Shown here: in pieces, positions 41,315 to 53,279 of the stretch
How the letters are laid out: every line of letters starts with the position of its first letter
Position numbering within the stretch: position 1 is the first letter of the stretch
Assembly (NCBI GenBank): GCA_030686995.1
Contig: CM060697.1
Location: forward strand, 105,895,272 to 105,959,271
Length of the DNA: 64,000 bases
Reading direction: 5' to 3'
DNA from: Artemisia argyi
Lineage: Eukaryota > Streptophyta > Magnoliopsida > Asterales > Asteraceae
Translations under genes and position numbers: made by a program
Notes under the pieces: model-generated
Databases searched by the model: none
Told to the model about the DNA's origin: nothing
What the model saw: only the letters and a program-made list of their open reading frames with translations

Positions 41315-44248
41315 AAAGAAGAGTAAAATTACAAAAGCTGGTCCTTGTGGTTATTTCGGTTCACAAACAAACACACAACACAACCCTCACCATTTTATTC
41401 TTATCTCTCTCACTATCTCCCTCTCCTCTACTACTCTAACCCTAGCCGCCTCTTTGAAATCAGGCCACCACCACAGCCACCGCCGGCCACCACTAAAGAC
41501 CACTACCATATTCTTAATCTCCATCATCTAATCCATTAGATCTACAACAACACACGCCTATAACCCCTTATTTCATTTTGAATCACCACTATCTTCACCA
41601 CCAATCGTGTATTTTGAAGGGTTATCACGGTTTTGAGCTCTAGATCGAAGGTGAGACGAGTTTTCACTCGTATTGTTGATAAAAATCGTGACCTAAGGTC
41701 ACGACTTGATGATTTTCGGATGGGTTAACATTTGTGAACGCGTAATACAAATGGGTTTTGGTTGAAACCATGTTTTCTACAAGGTTTGGTATCCGGGTTT
41801 GGTGTTATTGTATGGTTCGATGGAACCGTGAGTCTAAGACTCACGGCTTGGTATTGGATCCGAGCTTATGGCTCGATAATATTCCTTCTCTTGGTCTTGA
41901 GTCATGGTTTTCATGACTGCTTTCGTTGGGCCTTGGTTTGACTCGTTGGAGTCACGACTTTGTGGCCGTATTTGGTTGTTCGTTGCCGCGACCCTATGTG
42001 GTCAAATTGGCAGTTTTGAGTGTGGCTCTTGGAGCTTATTTTGATGACATTCGAGGTTGTTGATTCGAGTCCTCGTGACTCGTGGTTTTGAGCCGTGACT
42101 CAAGTGAGTCGAGGGCTCGGGTTTGGCTTGGTAAACCGACCCAAACATTAACTTGGTTGATGTTATCTTCTTGTAATAATTGTGAACTTAATTGTTACCT
42201 TGTTGTGGTATTTCATTTCGGCCGAATACTTTTGGCTGGGTCGAGACCATTGTGGTCTCGACATTGGATATTGTTATTGGTAATTGTGGAGTTGTTGTCG
42301 ATTGGTAAGTGTTATTGGGGACCGATTGTGAGACGGTCGTTAGATTGACGGAGATAGGTTAGTCGGGTGCCGTAGTCGGACCCTCATGTTGTAGCCCGTG
42401 GTTGAGATTGTGATTGGACGGAGATTGGGTATTTTATGACTTTTGCTTATAAAACGGGAAACTCCCGACAATTATGAAACGTTTAATAAAATGTCATTTC
42501 GGATATATAATGGTTAAACTTATTGAGTTAGGCGAAATTGTTGTCACTCGGGTCCAGGTAAGTTATCATTTGTGACGTTCGTGTTGTCACGGATATATGA
42601 CGACTAATATAGACGTTTTCTATAATTAAATAACCACTTAACCGTAAGGTTGAGCCGGGTTATTTGATTATATGAAATGAATATATTAGTGGGCATCGTA
42701 TCCTACGACGCCCATAGGTCGTAGTATATGTAAAGTGTAATAGATTGCGAGCGTATATATCGGAAAATCTGGCCAATTTGACGATATATATGAGGAATTT
42801 ATTAAACTATGATATATACTATATAGTAATTATGTGCTATGTGCTTTAGGTTGGGTGTAATCTTGGAACGGTATGTTACGTAAATAAATATGAGGATTAT
42901 CAAATCGACGGATTTGGTAAACTTTGGCGATTTATTTAAATGATATATTGGGCTAATATTAGATCTATAGTTTATTTATCTTTCTATATGTGATCTCTCT
43001 TTGGTTTGTTTTGAGTCGACCCACTACCCGTATGGATACCAAACGCAAATACACCAAACTAATACGAAATAGATTTTCGGAAATAAAACGGATTCTCGTC
43101 CGGGTTTGGGAATATTATAAATTTGAGGAAATGATTTCTGAAAGAGTTAATATTGTTAGGTCGTGCCAAGTCCGTAGTTGCTGTTTTGTGAGTTATCATA
43201 CATCTTATTCCTACCTACCTCGTCTTGCTATTTTCTGGACTTGAGGTGAGTCATAGCCCCACTTTTTCTTGAACTATGTTTTCAATACTTGGGGTGAGAA
43301 ACGTGCAAATTATTTTATGTGGACTATTATCGCTTCTATATTCTTTCTAAAACTTGCTATGCGTATGGACTAGGATATATTGTCAGCTTTAGTCACATAG
43401 TTTTGTGTGTACTATTCAAGGTTGGCTTATTTGGTTATTGACGGATTGTCAGCTTTAGTCACATAGTTTTGTGTGTACTATTCAAGGTTGGCTTATTTGG
43501 TTATTGATGGATTATCAGCTTTAGTCACATAGTTTTGTGTGTACTATTCAAGGTTGGCTTATTTGGTTATTGATGGATTGTCAGCTTTAGTCACATAGTT
43601 TTGTGTGTACTATTCAAGGTTGGCTTATTTGGATATTGGTGGATTGTCAGCTTTAGTCACATATATGTTGTGTGTACTATTCAAGGTTGACTTATTTAGA
43701 TACTATAGTGTGCACCTATAGGTTATTAATACTTCGGAGGTTATCCGAGTATTTATTGGTATTGCGGGGGTTACCCGGATATCTATGTTAGAACGGAGGG
43801 TATCCGTGTGTTAGGTTGGAGCGGAGGGTATCCGCAGGCTTTTAGCGAATCCTTAGTCTAGCTAGCAAGCGTTTTGCGTATATGTCCACTATATTGTTAG
43901 TTGAATTTAAACCTATGATCTCACCAGCGAAAGCTGACTTTTAGCACGTTTTCTCAGGTAATTAAGTGTTGAGATGCATGCTTGGAATGGAAGGCTCGGC
44001 CAAGGCATACGGTTTATGGATCTATTTTTCTAAACTCTGATAATTAAATTTGGACCTAATGTTATTTTATTTTGGGCCTGACTCTGAATGATGCTGGGAT
44101 AAATGTAAACCTTAAAACCCCGTTTTGGTTGTGTTTTTACTATGTTTACTTTATCTCGTTCTATATTGTCTTGTGTTGGATACCAATCCCCGTAGCACCC
44201 CGAAAGCTTGTTGAGTCTTCCGCTATATCAAATTTTGGGGGTGTTACA
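40861..44248 (+). repeat. Gypsy 3' LTR
   Basis: 3,388 bases, nearly identical to the 5' LTR apart from about a dozen single-base differences, a shorter (ATT)n tract and a 298-base deletion between two TTATA words at about 42447. Carries the five-unit 66-base array at 43380-43709. Confidence 0.95.
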
Positions 44249-44253
44249 TGTAC
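44249..44253. repeat. Target duplication of Gypsy element, right
   Basis: TGTAC, matching 30577-30581. Confidence 0.9.
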
Positions 44254-44429
44254 GAACCTGTGTTGTAGCATACGACGACTCGAGATGTTGAGAGGTGTTG
44301 ATGTATGTTGAGACAAACTATGATTACAAGTAACTTGTACATTTTACGTTATGTATCAAGTTATACGTTTGTCATCAATCAAAACAAACGAGACTGTATA
44401 GATTAAATATCGTAATATTTGCACTAACA
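44254..44429 (-). mobile_element. Copia-type solo LTR, right part
   Basis: The remaining 176 bases of the solo LTR begun at 29072. Its end, read on the minus strand, is TGTTAGTGCAAATATTACG, which resembles the start of the LTR at 193 (TGTTGATGCAAATAATG). GTAAT follows at 44430. Confidence 0.85.
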
Positions 44430-45454
44430 GTAATGAAGAATGAGATTAAGATAGAGCACACTGATAAAGAAAAGAAAGTAAAAGGATCAAAAATGGTTAA
44501 TGTGATGTATGATTGGAAGCCTCAAGCATGTTCTCACTGCAATGTTTTTGGACATTCATCTGAGAAGTGCAGGAATAGGCCAAGGTCTGAGGAAGAGAAA
44601 AAAGCTCAAATTAATGAAGAAGAAAAAGAGAAAAGAGATCAAGAGGCCAAAGCTAAAAAAGATTTTGAGGAAAGACAAAACAAGAGCAGAAATTGGCAAC
44701 AACATAGAAGGAATGCATCAGCACAAGGTTATGGTAATAGGAAAGTGTATAGAGCAAAAATGAATAATGATACTGAAAAGAGTAAAGATAAGAAGTTTGA
44801 AAAAGAATTCCCTGTTCTGCACCAACAAAACAAAAATCCTATAGGGAAGACTAAACAGAAAGACTCAAACAGGTTTGCTCCTCTAGAGTCGTTGGGTAAT
44901 AATGAAAAACAAGAGATGAATGAAGGATAAGATAATTGAGGACAAAATGGTAAAAATGAATAGTAAACCTACTATTGAGGAAGTTAAAATGGTTAAAGAC
45001 AAGGAGGTTTTGAATAAAGATAAAGAAAGTGTCCCTGATTTACTCACTCTTTGGCAGAAGCAGGAGGAAATGGTTGATATGTATGTGAATAATAAGAGGA
45101 TTCCCACTGTTGAAGAATTAAAGCTATGAGCTAGATATATGGTTTAGTGGTACCAGAAAAAGTGGGAAGCAAAATGGAAAAGTGAATGCCCAATTTGAGG
45201 AAGATTGCTTTTGGCTTATTGTTGAATGTAGTAGTGAATATGGAGGATTGAACACTCATGGTGTCTTTGTAGTGATGTATGTATGAGTTTTCATGGTTGT
45301 ATGTCGTCTATTTATTTTGTTTTAGCTCCAAGATCAGTTACTTTGGATTTGTCCTTAGCACTGATTTGGATGTTTATCATGTACATTGGTATTGAGTTAA
45401 ATATATTTTCACCTTAGTACCAAAAGAAGAAAAAAAAAAAAAAAAAAAAAAAAA
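44430..45454 (+). pseudogene. LINE-type ORF1 3' part (zinc knuckle) with poly(A)
   Basis: Resumes the protein broken at 29071. The frame from 44433 gives KGSKMVNVMYDWKP and then the CCHC knuckle CSHCNVFGHSSEKC, followed by a Lys/Glu-rich tail. A frame change near 44925 leads to DLLTLWQKQEEMVDMYVNNK, after which in-frame stops accumulate (TGA at 45127, TAG soon after). About 230 bases of 3' UTR and an A tract (45427-45454) complete the element. Endonuclease and reverse transcriptase are absent: the sequence goes from the ORF1 tail straight to the 3' UTR and A tail, so this is an internally deleted, non-autonomous LINE copy. Target duplications around the whole LINE were not clear. Confidence 0.75.
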
Positions 45455-45846
45455 AGCTTAGCTTATGCAATAAGCTTAATCTTCAAACTTAGAGCTTTTT
45501 AAAAGCTTTCCAAACACTTTGTTACCGCTCCAAACGTCCTAGAAAAATAAACTTATGCTGTGTATACTACAAAATGTTTTATAAATTGTTGCAATCTTTC
45601 AAAAAATGTTTCAGCATACATATTTTGATCACTTTTATTATTGAACGAGACTTTGAAAAAAGTTTGATGTTACTTAATGGTCTGAATGCTAGTAAATATG
45701 CAGGAAGTTCAAATGATATAAAAGTTGATTTCTCATAATTTTAAATACTTTTTGTTATCTATAAAATAAAGACTTTGTGTATCATGTCTCAATGATTGTT
45801 AAATTTTGTTAGTTTCTAAATAACATTTGTTAATTAACAAGGTTTT

Positions 45847-45883
<37 letters not shown>

Positions 45884-46384
45884 AAATACTGGATGGATGT
45901 TTCTAGCTTTTGCAAACCAAACTAAATTTGTATTTATTCAAGAAATATTCAAACAACGAGTAACGTCGTGCTCATGATGTTATCTTTATGTTTTGTTTTC
46001 TACTAATATTTGCCATGCCTAGGCTTAAAATATAGGAACAGGAGCGTTTAAACCAAGTTGACTTGGTTTGACTTTTAAGCTATTTACACGAAAGCGGTAG
46101 CAAAATTGCTGAAATGTTTTCAATAAAACCAATATGTGTTAACTAGTTCTATCTAAACTGACTAAACGGCAACTACTAACGCATATTTGTTCTCGTTGGT
46201 ACTATAACTGTATAACACACAATCTCTATGTTTGGCCATCTTGATACTGCTACGCAAACTGCGCATTTCATGCTTAATTTAGCCCTTGTTGGACACAAAC
46301 GGGTTTACGAAGCAAGAGTCATGGCCTCACATAGAAGGTAATCAACCATTTCGATCAGTTTTGGTTTTAACGAGGATGGCTTCG
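45455..46384. other. Intergenic with poly(T) tract
   Basis: AGCTT-rich sequence after the LINE tail, then a run of about 30 T at 45850-45879, then ordinary AT-rich DNA. No gene seen. Confidence 0.4.
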
Positions 46385-46420
46385 ACCCGCCGCGTTGCGG
46401 CGGGGCGTTGGTCATGCACC
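46385..46420 (-). other. GC-rich hairpin, Helitron-3'-end-like
   Basis: CCCGCCGCGTTGCGGCGGG can form an 8-base-pair stem. Read on the minus strand it is followed after about 11 bases by CTCG-T, one base away from the CTAG-T expected of a Helitron end. If real, the element would extend right over the spliced structure at 47770-48950, but I could not find a good 5' end. Confidence 0.3.
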
Positions 46421-47769
46421 TAAATGGGCAACGGTTAAAGTATTAGAGCAATACTATTTACATTCATTGCCGCCCTGTTTTAAGTTCGACAATGAACGGA
46501 AAAAAATGGAGCATAAACTCCCAACTGTTATACAAACCACAACACAGCATGTATATAGTGCCTAAACAAATCCAACCGATATGACAACAAAAAACGAACA
46601 ATGACTAAACATGAAAATAATAATGTTTATAATGATAATAATACTCGTACTGTATTCTTTTTTCTTGTACATTTGAGATTATGCCTTCTCTTCTTTTTTT
46701 CGCTTCATGGGTAGCGGTGTTTACCCAAACCGCATATTGTCTGCAAAAGTAGTTACAGGCCAAAGAGCCGCCGTATACCTTGTAACAACAATGGTGCAAT
46801 TTGATAGTGTAAACGCAGATTACTCGTGTCAAGTAGTCGCGTATAGTATTCAGCAAACACAATGAGAAAAAAACAAAGTTGGGTTTTCATGGTAGGAAGA
46901 TTTAATAATGATGAAATGTATAGTCCATCGTACCTGCAGACAGCGCTTTTGTTTGACGTTATTTGCGCACAAATTACCACGCGAATTTTGCAATGGCTGA
47001 TTGATACCTTGCAAAGTAATAGAGTAGTAAAGATTAGTGAGAAATAAAGTATCTGCCATGTAACATCGATCGCAATTTTACTGCACGATTATAGTTAAAT
47101 ATTCTAATACAGCCACTGAGTATGGACTCTCAAAAGTGGTTACCTAGTTAGAATAGCTGTTGAACTCGTTCTTCATAACAGACATGTGGAGTAACCTTGC
47201 AGGCTTGGCCGGTTTCTCTGGACAAACAATTAATTGGTCAACTAAAACTAAACATCTAAAATAAGCAGCTCAAATATATTTATCCCAATTACAAATAATC
47301 CGAAACTCATATAGCTAATCCCAGACAGTAATATATTCAATAAAAAACAGAAACAAAACATGTAAATATAATTGGAAACATTAACATCTCAAATATCAAG
47401 TAAGCAATAAGTCTCTTAAACCAATACCAATATAAAAACACCTGAAGATCTACTTTGATTACCTACATTCAGCCGCGATACGAAACACGTCAAACCAAAC
47501 CTACTGAAAAGGCTTACTATAAGGCAGCCCAAAAATTCCATCTTTGCAATAGTTTTAGTCGTTGCAGCAGGTTCCATGACTTGAAAGTGGCAATCAGTAA
47601 TAATAAATTAAACCTGTTTAAGTCGCAATAAAGTACTATTTAGCTCGTCAGTAAATCAAATATAACTAATCTATTAGCACTATATGTTAAGTATGAAACT
47701 GAGTTCAATCTAGATCGCCGCCATTAGAATGTTCTTCCCAAAAAATTAAACATATGGACAGAACAATAC
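46421..47769. other. Intergenic or intronic sequence of minus-strand transcript
   Basis: No open frame of significance. It may hold further 3' exons of the structure described at 47770-48950 (for example 47490-47570), but the boundaries are not convincing. Confidence 0.3.
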
Positions 47770-48950
47770 CGAATGGGTAACTGCACACGGAGCTCTTCTG
47801 CTGACTTCTTATACCGTCAAACAATGGCCTACAATAAAAAGACCCATCAACTACACACCAGAAACAGTTACTATTAAATAACTATTTGTTATTAATTATT
47901 GATGTGATATAAGATACCTTTTTAAAGAGCTAAACATTTCTACGTTCTGCTAAAGGAACTTTATCTTCGTTGGCCATCAAAGTGACTTTTCCCTGCAAGA
48001 GATACTTTTATTAGTTCACATAATCAATTTATTGCGACCGGGCAAGAATCGATATGCCTGCACACATATGACGATGCGAGCATAAAATTGATGAAAATGA
48101 AACTAAGTATAAAGCTCAATTTTTTAAGGGTAAAGTTAGCTCTTTCTTTACCTGGTAAAAAGGGGCAGAACTATAGCTGCTACACGTCGTCCAACCGACG
48201 GGGCACCAATATCTAATCCAACAGAACACATGGCAGACACCCAAACATCTGTAAGAACTATAATTTCATTATAACAACAATCACTATAAAAGTATAACCT
48301 AAATTCTTAATAAACAATTCCTTAACATTCTGTTTATAAATTGTTTCATTAAGTGACACAAACAACCGCCAAGAAATAAACTTACCACAAAGCAAATTCT
48401 TTAGAACTTTCATCAAACACGTGGCGGGCACCGACTCGTTAACCCATGAAACACAACATCTTCATGATATTTGAATATCACCTTGACATTCCTAAAACAA
48501 AGAGCAACAGAAAACATTATAATCCGTAGACCGCTCAATCTCATAATCAAACTTAAAGCTAAATCATATCAAAAGTACCCTAAAAAAAAAACCTTATATG
48601 AAAGACAGTTGCCGACTTTCAAAAGTATATGAAAGACACAGAACATAGAAACAAATGAACACATATCAAGAAAGAACAACAACAAATAACACAATTAACA
48701 CAACAAAACGCATGAAATCAACAACAACAAAAAATACACAAAGCACATCGAATAACAGACACACACATATATAAACGACTTCGAATCATAAAACTTCTGA
48801 CCTTAGCAGATGTAGAAGTCTAGAACAGTTTTAGTCGAGAGAAGGTAGACGAAGAAGATAAGTATAAACCAAGAAGCGGTGGCCTCGTGGATGGGTAAAC
48901 ACCAGAAGAAACGGAGTTACATTACATGGACACACCAGAAGAAGCGGGCT
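47770..48950 (-). pseudogene. Spliced gene-like structure of unknown identity
   Basis: On the minus strand five segments are bounded by good splice signals: a first exon ending CTAAG at 48802 before GTCAG; 48386-48491; 48152-48248; 47918-47992; and 47770-47828. Introns start with GTAAG, GTAAAG or GTATC, and each is preceded by T-rich AG acceptors. The segments encode protein-like pieces (48386-48491 gives VKVIFKYHEDVVFHG; 48152-48248 gives SVGLDIGAPSVGRRVAAIV; 47918-47992 gives KVTLMANEDKVPLAERR), but stops and phases prevent one continuous frame. It could be a decayed gene, a gene fragment captured by a transposon, or a noncoding RNA. I do not recognise the family. Confidence 0.4.
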
Positions 48951-49457
48951 TAGATTACATGGAGAAGACGAATGGGCCAGCCCAAAAAATTTGCTAAGCC
49001 AAAAAGCCCAAAAAAATAGTTTTTTTTTATCGAGGTAACCAATCACGTTCAAAACGACAGTGGTGTCGTCGTTTAACGACGCAAAATTATATATATAGTA
49101 AAAACGACAGTGGTGTCGTCGTTTAACGACGCAAAATTATATATATAGTAATGTTTGAATATTGAAAGAAGAAAAATACGTTCAAGTGGTTTGGCGGCAC
49201 ATTGGGTAATTGCAATTTGGGCCAGCTTATTTGAAGGAAACTATTCATACAGCCGTGTGGGTTAGCCTTTTACTCTTTTAATAAACATAACATCCTGTTC
49301 CAATACGAAACAAATACGGAGTACTAATTAGCGAATAATAAGAACTTTATAGATCACATATTTAACTACTTATAAAGCACGGGTAAAAAACTCTTAATCT
49401 TTTAATCTCTTAACATTGTTCTATACCTATTCTACATTTCTACCCTTAAAAACTTCA

Positions 49458-49509
<52 letters not shown>

Positions 49510-49649
49510 CGATATTTAAAATGGAAACTTAAATGGAGCTTAACACATACATTTGTCAACTCTATCATTTGAAAACTGAAAAGCACAAAATGAAAACTTA
49601 ACACATACACGTTTGAATATTTAGTTTGTCAACTATATAAAAAGATATT
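48951..49649. other. Spacer; 51-bp tandem duplication and (ATA)n
   Basis: At 49053-49152 a unit AAACGACAGTGGTGTCGTCG...ATATATAGTA occurs twice in tandem. Within the unit CGACGACACCACTGTCG-type words form a near palindrome. An (AAT)n tract lies at 49457-49503. No gene. Confidence 0.6.
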
Positions 49650-50611
49650 GAAAAAATTACACGGATGGTCCTTGTGGTTTACACAGATTGCATGTTTAGT
49701 CCCTATTTCATTTTAATTACACCAGTCGTCCCTATTTTGTGAAACCTTGCACATTTTAATCCCTAATTTAGATGGGCCGTTAGTTTGGGTGTTAAGTTAT
49801 TTGCACGGTTAGTCCTCCGTTAATATTTTTTGCACCGTTAGTACTCATTTTCTAAAAAAGTCCTCATTTTTTGCACCTTTGGTCCCTCCATTAATATTTT
49901 GCACGGTGGTCAATCTTTTTACTTTTTCGTTTATTTTTTAACGTTCTCGTCCGTTTTTTTAACGTTTTCGTCCATTTTTTTACGTTTTTGTCCATCTTTT
50001 TACGTTTTCTTCCATTTTTTTACGTTCTCGCCCGTTCTTTTTATGTTTTTCATCAATGTTTTACGTTTTCGTCTATTGTTTTACGTTCTCGTCTGTTTTT
50101 TACGTTTTGATCATCTTTTTACCTTTTCATCCATTTTTTTACGTTCTCGTCCATTTTTTTACGTTCTCGTCCATTTTTTTTTACGTTTTCGTCCACTTTT
50201 TTACGTTTTTGTCAATCTTTTTACATTTTCGTCCATTTTTTACGTTTTCGTATGTTTTCTTATTTTTTACAAAAACTTAAAAAAATGGACGAAAACGTTA
50301 AAAAAATGGACAAGAACGTTAAAAAATGGACGGAAACGTAAAAAGATTGACAACGGTGCAAAATATTAACGTAGGGACCAACGGTGCAAAAAATGAGGAC
50401 TTTTTTTAGAAAATGAGGACTAACGGTGCAAAAAATATTAACGAAGGACTAACGGTGCTAATAACTTAACGGACAAACTAACGGCCCAATCAAATTAGGG
50501 ACTAAAATGTGTAAGGTTTCAAAAAATAGGGACGACTGGTGTAATTAAAATGCAATAGAGACTAAACATGCAATCTGTGTAAACCACAAGGACCATCCGT
50601 GTAATTTTTTC
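49650..50611. mobile_element. Foldback Mutator-type element with internal minisatellite
   Basis: Begins GAAAAAATTACACGGATGG and ends CCATCCGTGTAATTTTTTC. The inverted repeats run about 250-300 bases each (shared TGCATGTTTAGTC, CGTCCCTATTTT, TTTGCACCGTTAGT and reverse). They are flanked by perfect 9-base duplications AAAGATATT (49641-49649, 50612-50620). The centre is a degenerate tandem array of TTTTTACGTTTTCGTCCA words. The open frames over it are Phe/Val-rich artefacts. Long inverted repeats plus 9-base duplications place it in the Mutator superfamily, non-autonomous. Confidence 0.85.
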
Positions 50612-50726
50612 AAAGATATTTGATACTTTGATTTCTAACTTAAACAATAAATTAAATACATATTTGATACTTTGGTTTGTCAACTATAAAAAAACATATT
50701 TGATACTTTAGTTTGTCAATAATATA

Positions 50727-50862
50727 CTAGATGAGTACCAATTGCATAGCAATGAGATTTTCTAGTGACAAACAACTATAGTTACACAAAACACTTAACC
50801 AAAATATCATTATAACTATCTGCCGCTATAAATCCCGTTATTATACACGGGTATTCGTCTAA
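50727..50862. mobile_element. Second copy of the CTAGACGAGTA MITE
   Basis: Starts CTAGATGAGTACC and ends GGGTATTCGTCTA. The interior shares AATGAGATTTT, ACTATAGTTACACAAAAC and ATATCATTATAACTATCTGCCGC with 7803-7956. 136 bases, noncoding. Confidence 0.65.
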
Positions 50863-52659
50863 AAAGATGAGTCAGGGCTGTTTGATAAAATTGTGCTATT
50901 TGCTTAGAGAATTTGTTTCTGAATGAAAGCAAGTGTTAGATGAACTCCCGAAATATCTGTTTGCATGCTATAGTAAAATCATGTAATGTGTATTGTGTAA
51001 TCATTGATTTCAAGGTTCTAAGTTTTATATAACAATTGTTGTGCCCAGTTCACGGGCATCCAAAAATTGACGGGCAGGCCCACTAAAAAGTAGAGCAGGC
51101 TCACTCCCCTTAAAAAGAGTGTGTTCGTTGTCTTAGGCGTCGGCACGATCTACCGTCTCTGTTCGATCATTGATAGGTCGCCTCTCACCCTGACAGGACG
51201 GGTTAAGATTATATTAAGCCCACTCCATCCTTATTTATTGGAAGTATTATCTATTCAGTTTTACCCACTGCTCGATGTGGGACTTATCATCTAATGAATC
51301 ATTCAGTGGCTTTATTTTTTTCTCAATCACTATGACCGATTAATTTTGTAGCAAACAGTGTTGAATCATCATTAAGCAATTATCAAAATGTAACACACAC
51401 ATTTTAATGTGTTGTAACGTTAACTATAATGAAACGTGTTAGGTTTTTTGGTATGATAACACTTCTAAATAGACTACTAGTGTACTAGCATACACTTCAA
51501 ATATGACTTGAATTAAGAGGTGAAAACGAGTTATCCATATGCTTAACCTAATCTGAAGATTACAATTTTGGACCAAAAATACCTCTTCGGTCAGCATCAC
51601 ATGTTCGTTGCCCTGCAACCAACAAAGGGCATTCGGCTTAAGCCCCGCCCATCTTGCTGGTAGAGGGACCCAACCAAAGCATTGCGCGGCATCGAAAAAA
51701 GAAAAAAACTGCTAATTAATAAACTGCCCACAGACTCTCGCTCCGTGGCAGCGGCCAAGTCTTTCTAGACTCAACAATTGTATCCTTTCCTGTTGAACTA
51801 TTTGTGCCTAGGTATCATTGACAGTCAAAATGAGTATTTTATAAGATAAAATTTTGATGCGCTAGCCGCTATGCTGCTTAAAAATTATTTTCCAATGAGA
51901 AACGTTCATGTACTAGTTTTCAGTGGAAAGCTCGTACACAAAAATTTAGCTTATAAAACGAAAATGATAATCAAGAACAAGAAGGTGTTATCGACAACTG
52001 TCATAGATGATAAGAACAAGCAACCTGAGACAAAACAAAAGACGTGAACAAATTAGATATCATTTGGTTAGAGAACTTATATTTTTTCTTCTTGTTCTCG
52101 GTCTAAGATTATCATAAAACAAGTTTGTTTCAGATTCACAATTTTCAATCACCAATTCTGTACCGGTTCCCTTCCTTTGTAGTTTGTATGACCATGATAA
52201 CCTGTTAATTATCATCTACATGTGACTGCGAATCTAATTGACTGGTGTATCAGACTACAGATACACTAAGAAATCAGGAATCCCAGTTTCTTATACTTCT
52301 AACATCAACTGGTCTAAAAATCAAAATACTACTAACATACATCGATCTTTCATAGTTTCTATAATTTCGTTTCTCTACACTAACTACATACACATCAACA
52401 CATGCAAAACTTTGGCATCTCCATAGCCAATTTGCTTCTTCTGATCGACCAATCACTTCTCATCTTGTCTTGTCTCCTCTTAGTAGGACTATGTCATCCC
52501 TCATTGATTATTCCAATTTAAGCACAACTCATGAAAAAAAAAATTGTTTTACTAGAGTCCCAACTCCCAAGATTCAAAACAAAGGAGGGCAATAACTAAG
52601 GTGGTCCAATGTCCACATGATTCCATACCATTAATGTTTTTCGGTACTTTTTCCTGCTA
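50863..52659. other. Intergenic, no gene recognised
   Basis: AT-rich sequence with a GC-richer block at 51010-51310 (CACGGGCATCC, GGCAGGCCCACT, CTCGATGTGGGAC) that looks like part of an unidentified LTR or TRIM. I found no matching partner. Short open frames show no family resemblance. Confidence 0.35.
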
Positions 52660-53055
52660 TCAAGCAAGTTTATCTTGTTCAATCCGTTGCAATAGTTCCT
52701 CATATGCTTTCCATGGCATAGAACCGAACCGTTCCATGGACTCAAATACACGCTGCAGACTCGTTTGCAAACTACCATTTTTACTAGTTTCACTCTGATA
52801 CACCGCGTGTCCTAATGACATACCCTTGTCATCATCTCCTGATGCCACAACAATCATTTTGTCCAACATCTGCAACTCTTTATGAATCTTCTGATCCTCT
52901 TTATCCAAATTCTTGACATTTTTTTTTCCATATTTTTATCAACCACCATCCTTTGTCTCATTTCTCCCTTATTCCGTTCCCATAACTGCAAAACTGTAGT
53001 TGCAAAATCCCGCATCGAGTCCACCACTTCCTAATCAGATATTCTTTGCATAGTC
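52660..53055 (-). pseudogene. C-terminal fragment of a DUF630/DUF632 protein gene
   Basis: On the minus strand the sequence reads MQRISD, a stop (TAG), then EVVDSMRDFATTVLQLWERNKGEMRQR. After a one-base shift near 52920 it continues KEDQKIHKELQMLDK... and SLQTSLQRVFESMERF...KAYEELLQRIEQDKLA to a stop at 52660. The order FATTVLQLWER - MRQR - SLQ..L..VFE.MERF - YEELL is what I know from the C-terminal end of plant DUF632 proteins (REL2/APSR1 type, membrane-associated developmental proteins). The stop, the shift and the missing rest of the gene make it a fragment. It ends about 225 bases before the Helitron at 53280. The identification is from memory of the family and is moderate. Confidence 0.45.
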
Positions 53056-53279
53056 GAGTGTCTAGGAACCCAAGTCGTTAGGACTTGGTATCGACCCCCT
53101 CACCTCTATACATGGAGGTGAGGGCGAGGCAATATTCTTCTATTATTTCCTTGTAATGGATTCGAGGTGTGGAGACGGGTGGAATTGGGCTCAAATAAAC
53201 AAGAGTCAAATAACAGGGGAAATAGTAGTTCGTTGCAAATTGGAAGGAAAAAAAGTAAATTAACTGGTCGAGGGAATAA

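Larger units (their letters stand above)
30582..44248 (+). mobile_element. Ty3/Gypsy LTR retrotransposon (complete, defective)
   Basis: A full element of 13,667 bases: 5' LTR 30582-34363, primer site, extra ORF, gag-pol, polypurine tract, 3' LTR 40861-44248. It starts TGTGACAACC, ends GGTGTTACA and is flanked by TGTAC on both sides. By eye the LTRs differ by roughly a dozen substitutions over about 3.3 kb of aligned sequence, so the insertion is recent. The chromodomain-like C-terminus of pol suggests a chromovirus of the Tekay/Del kind. Coding frames carry in-frame stops, so it could move only with proteins supplied by other copies. Confidence 0.95.

Noticed and set aside
46605..47059. Several overlapping 60-85-codon ORFs on both strands
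   Set aside because: No conserved pattern, mutually overlapping, in AT-rich sequence; consistent with chance.
49899..50369. 156-codon Phe/Val/Tyr-rich open frame resembling a membrane protein
   Set aside because: It is the translation of the TTTTTACGTTTTCGTCC array inside a foldback transposon; overlapping frames give the same kind of peptide.
51010..51310. Possible TRIM/Cassandra LTR (CTCGATGTGGGAC)
   Set aside because: Only a short shared phrase; no paired LTR, primer site or 5S-like block was found.
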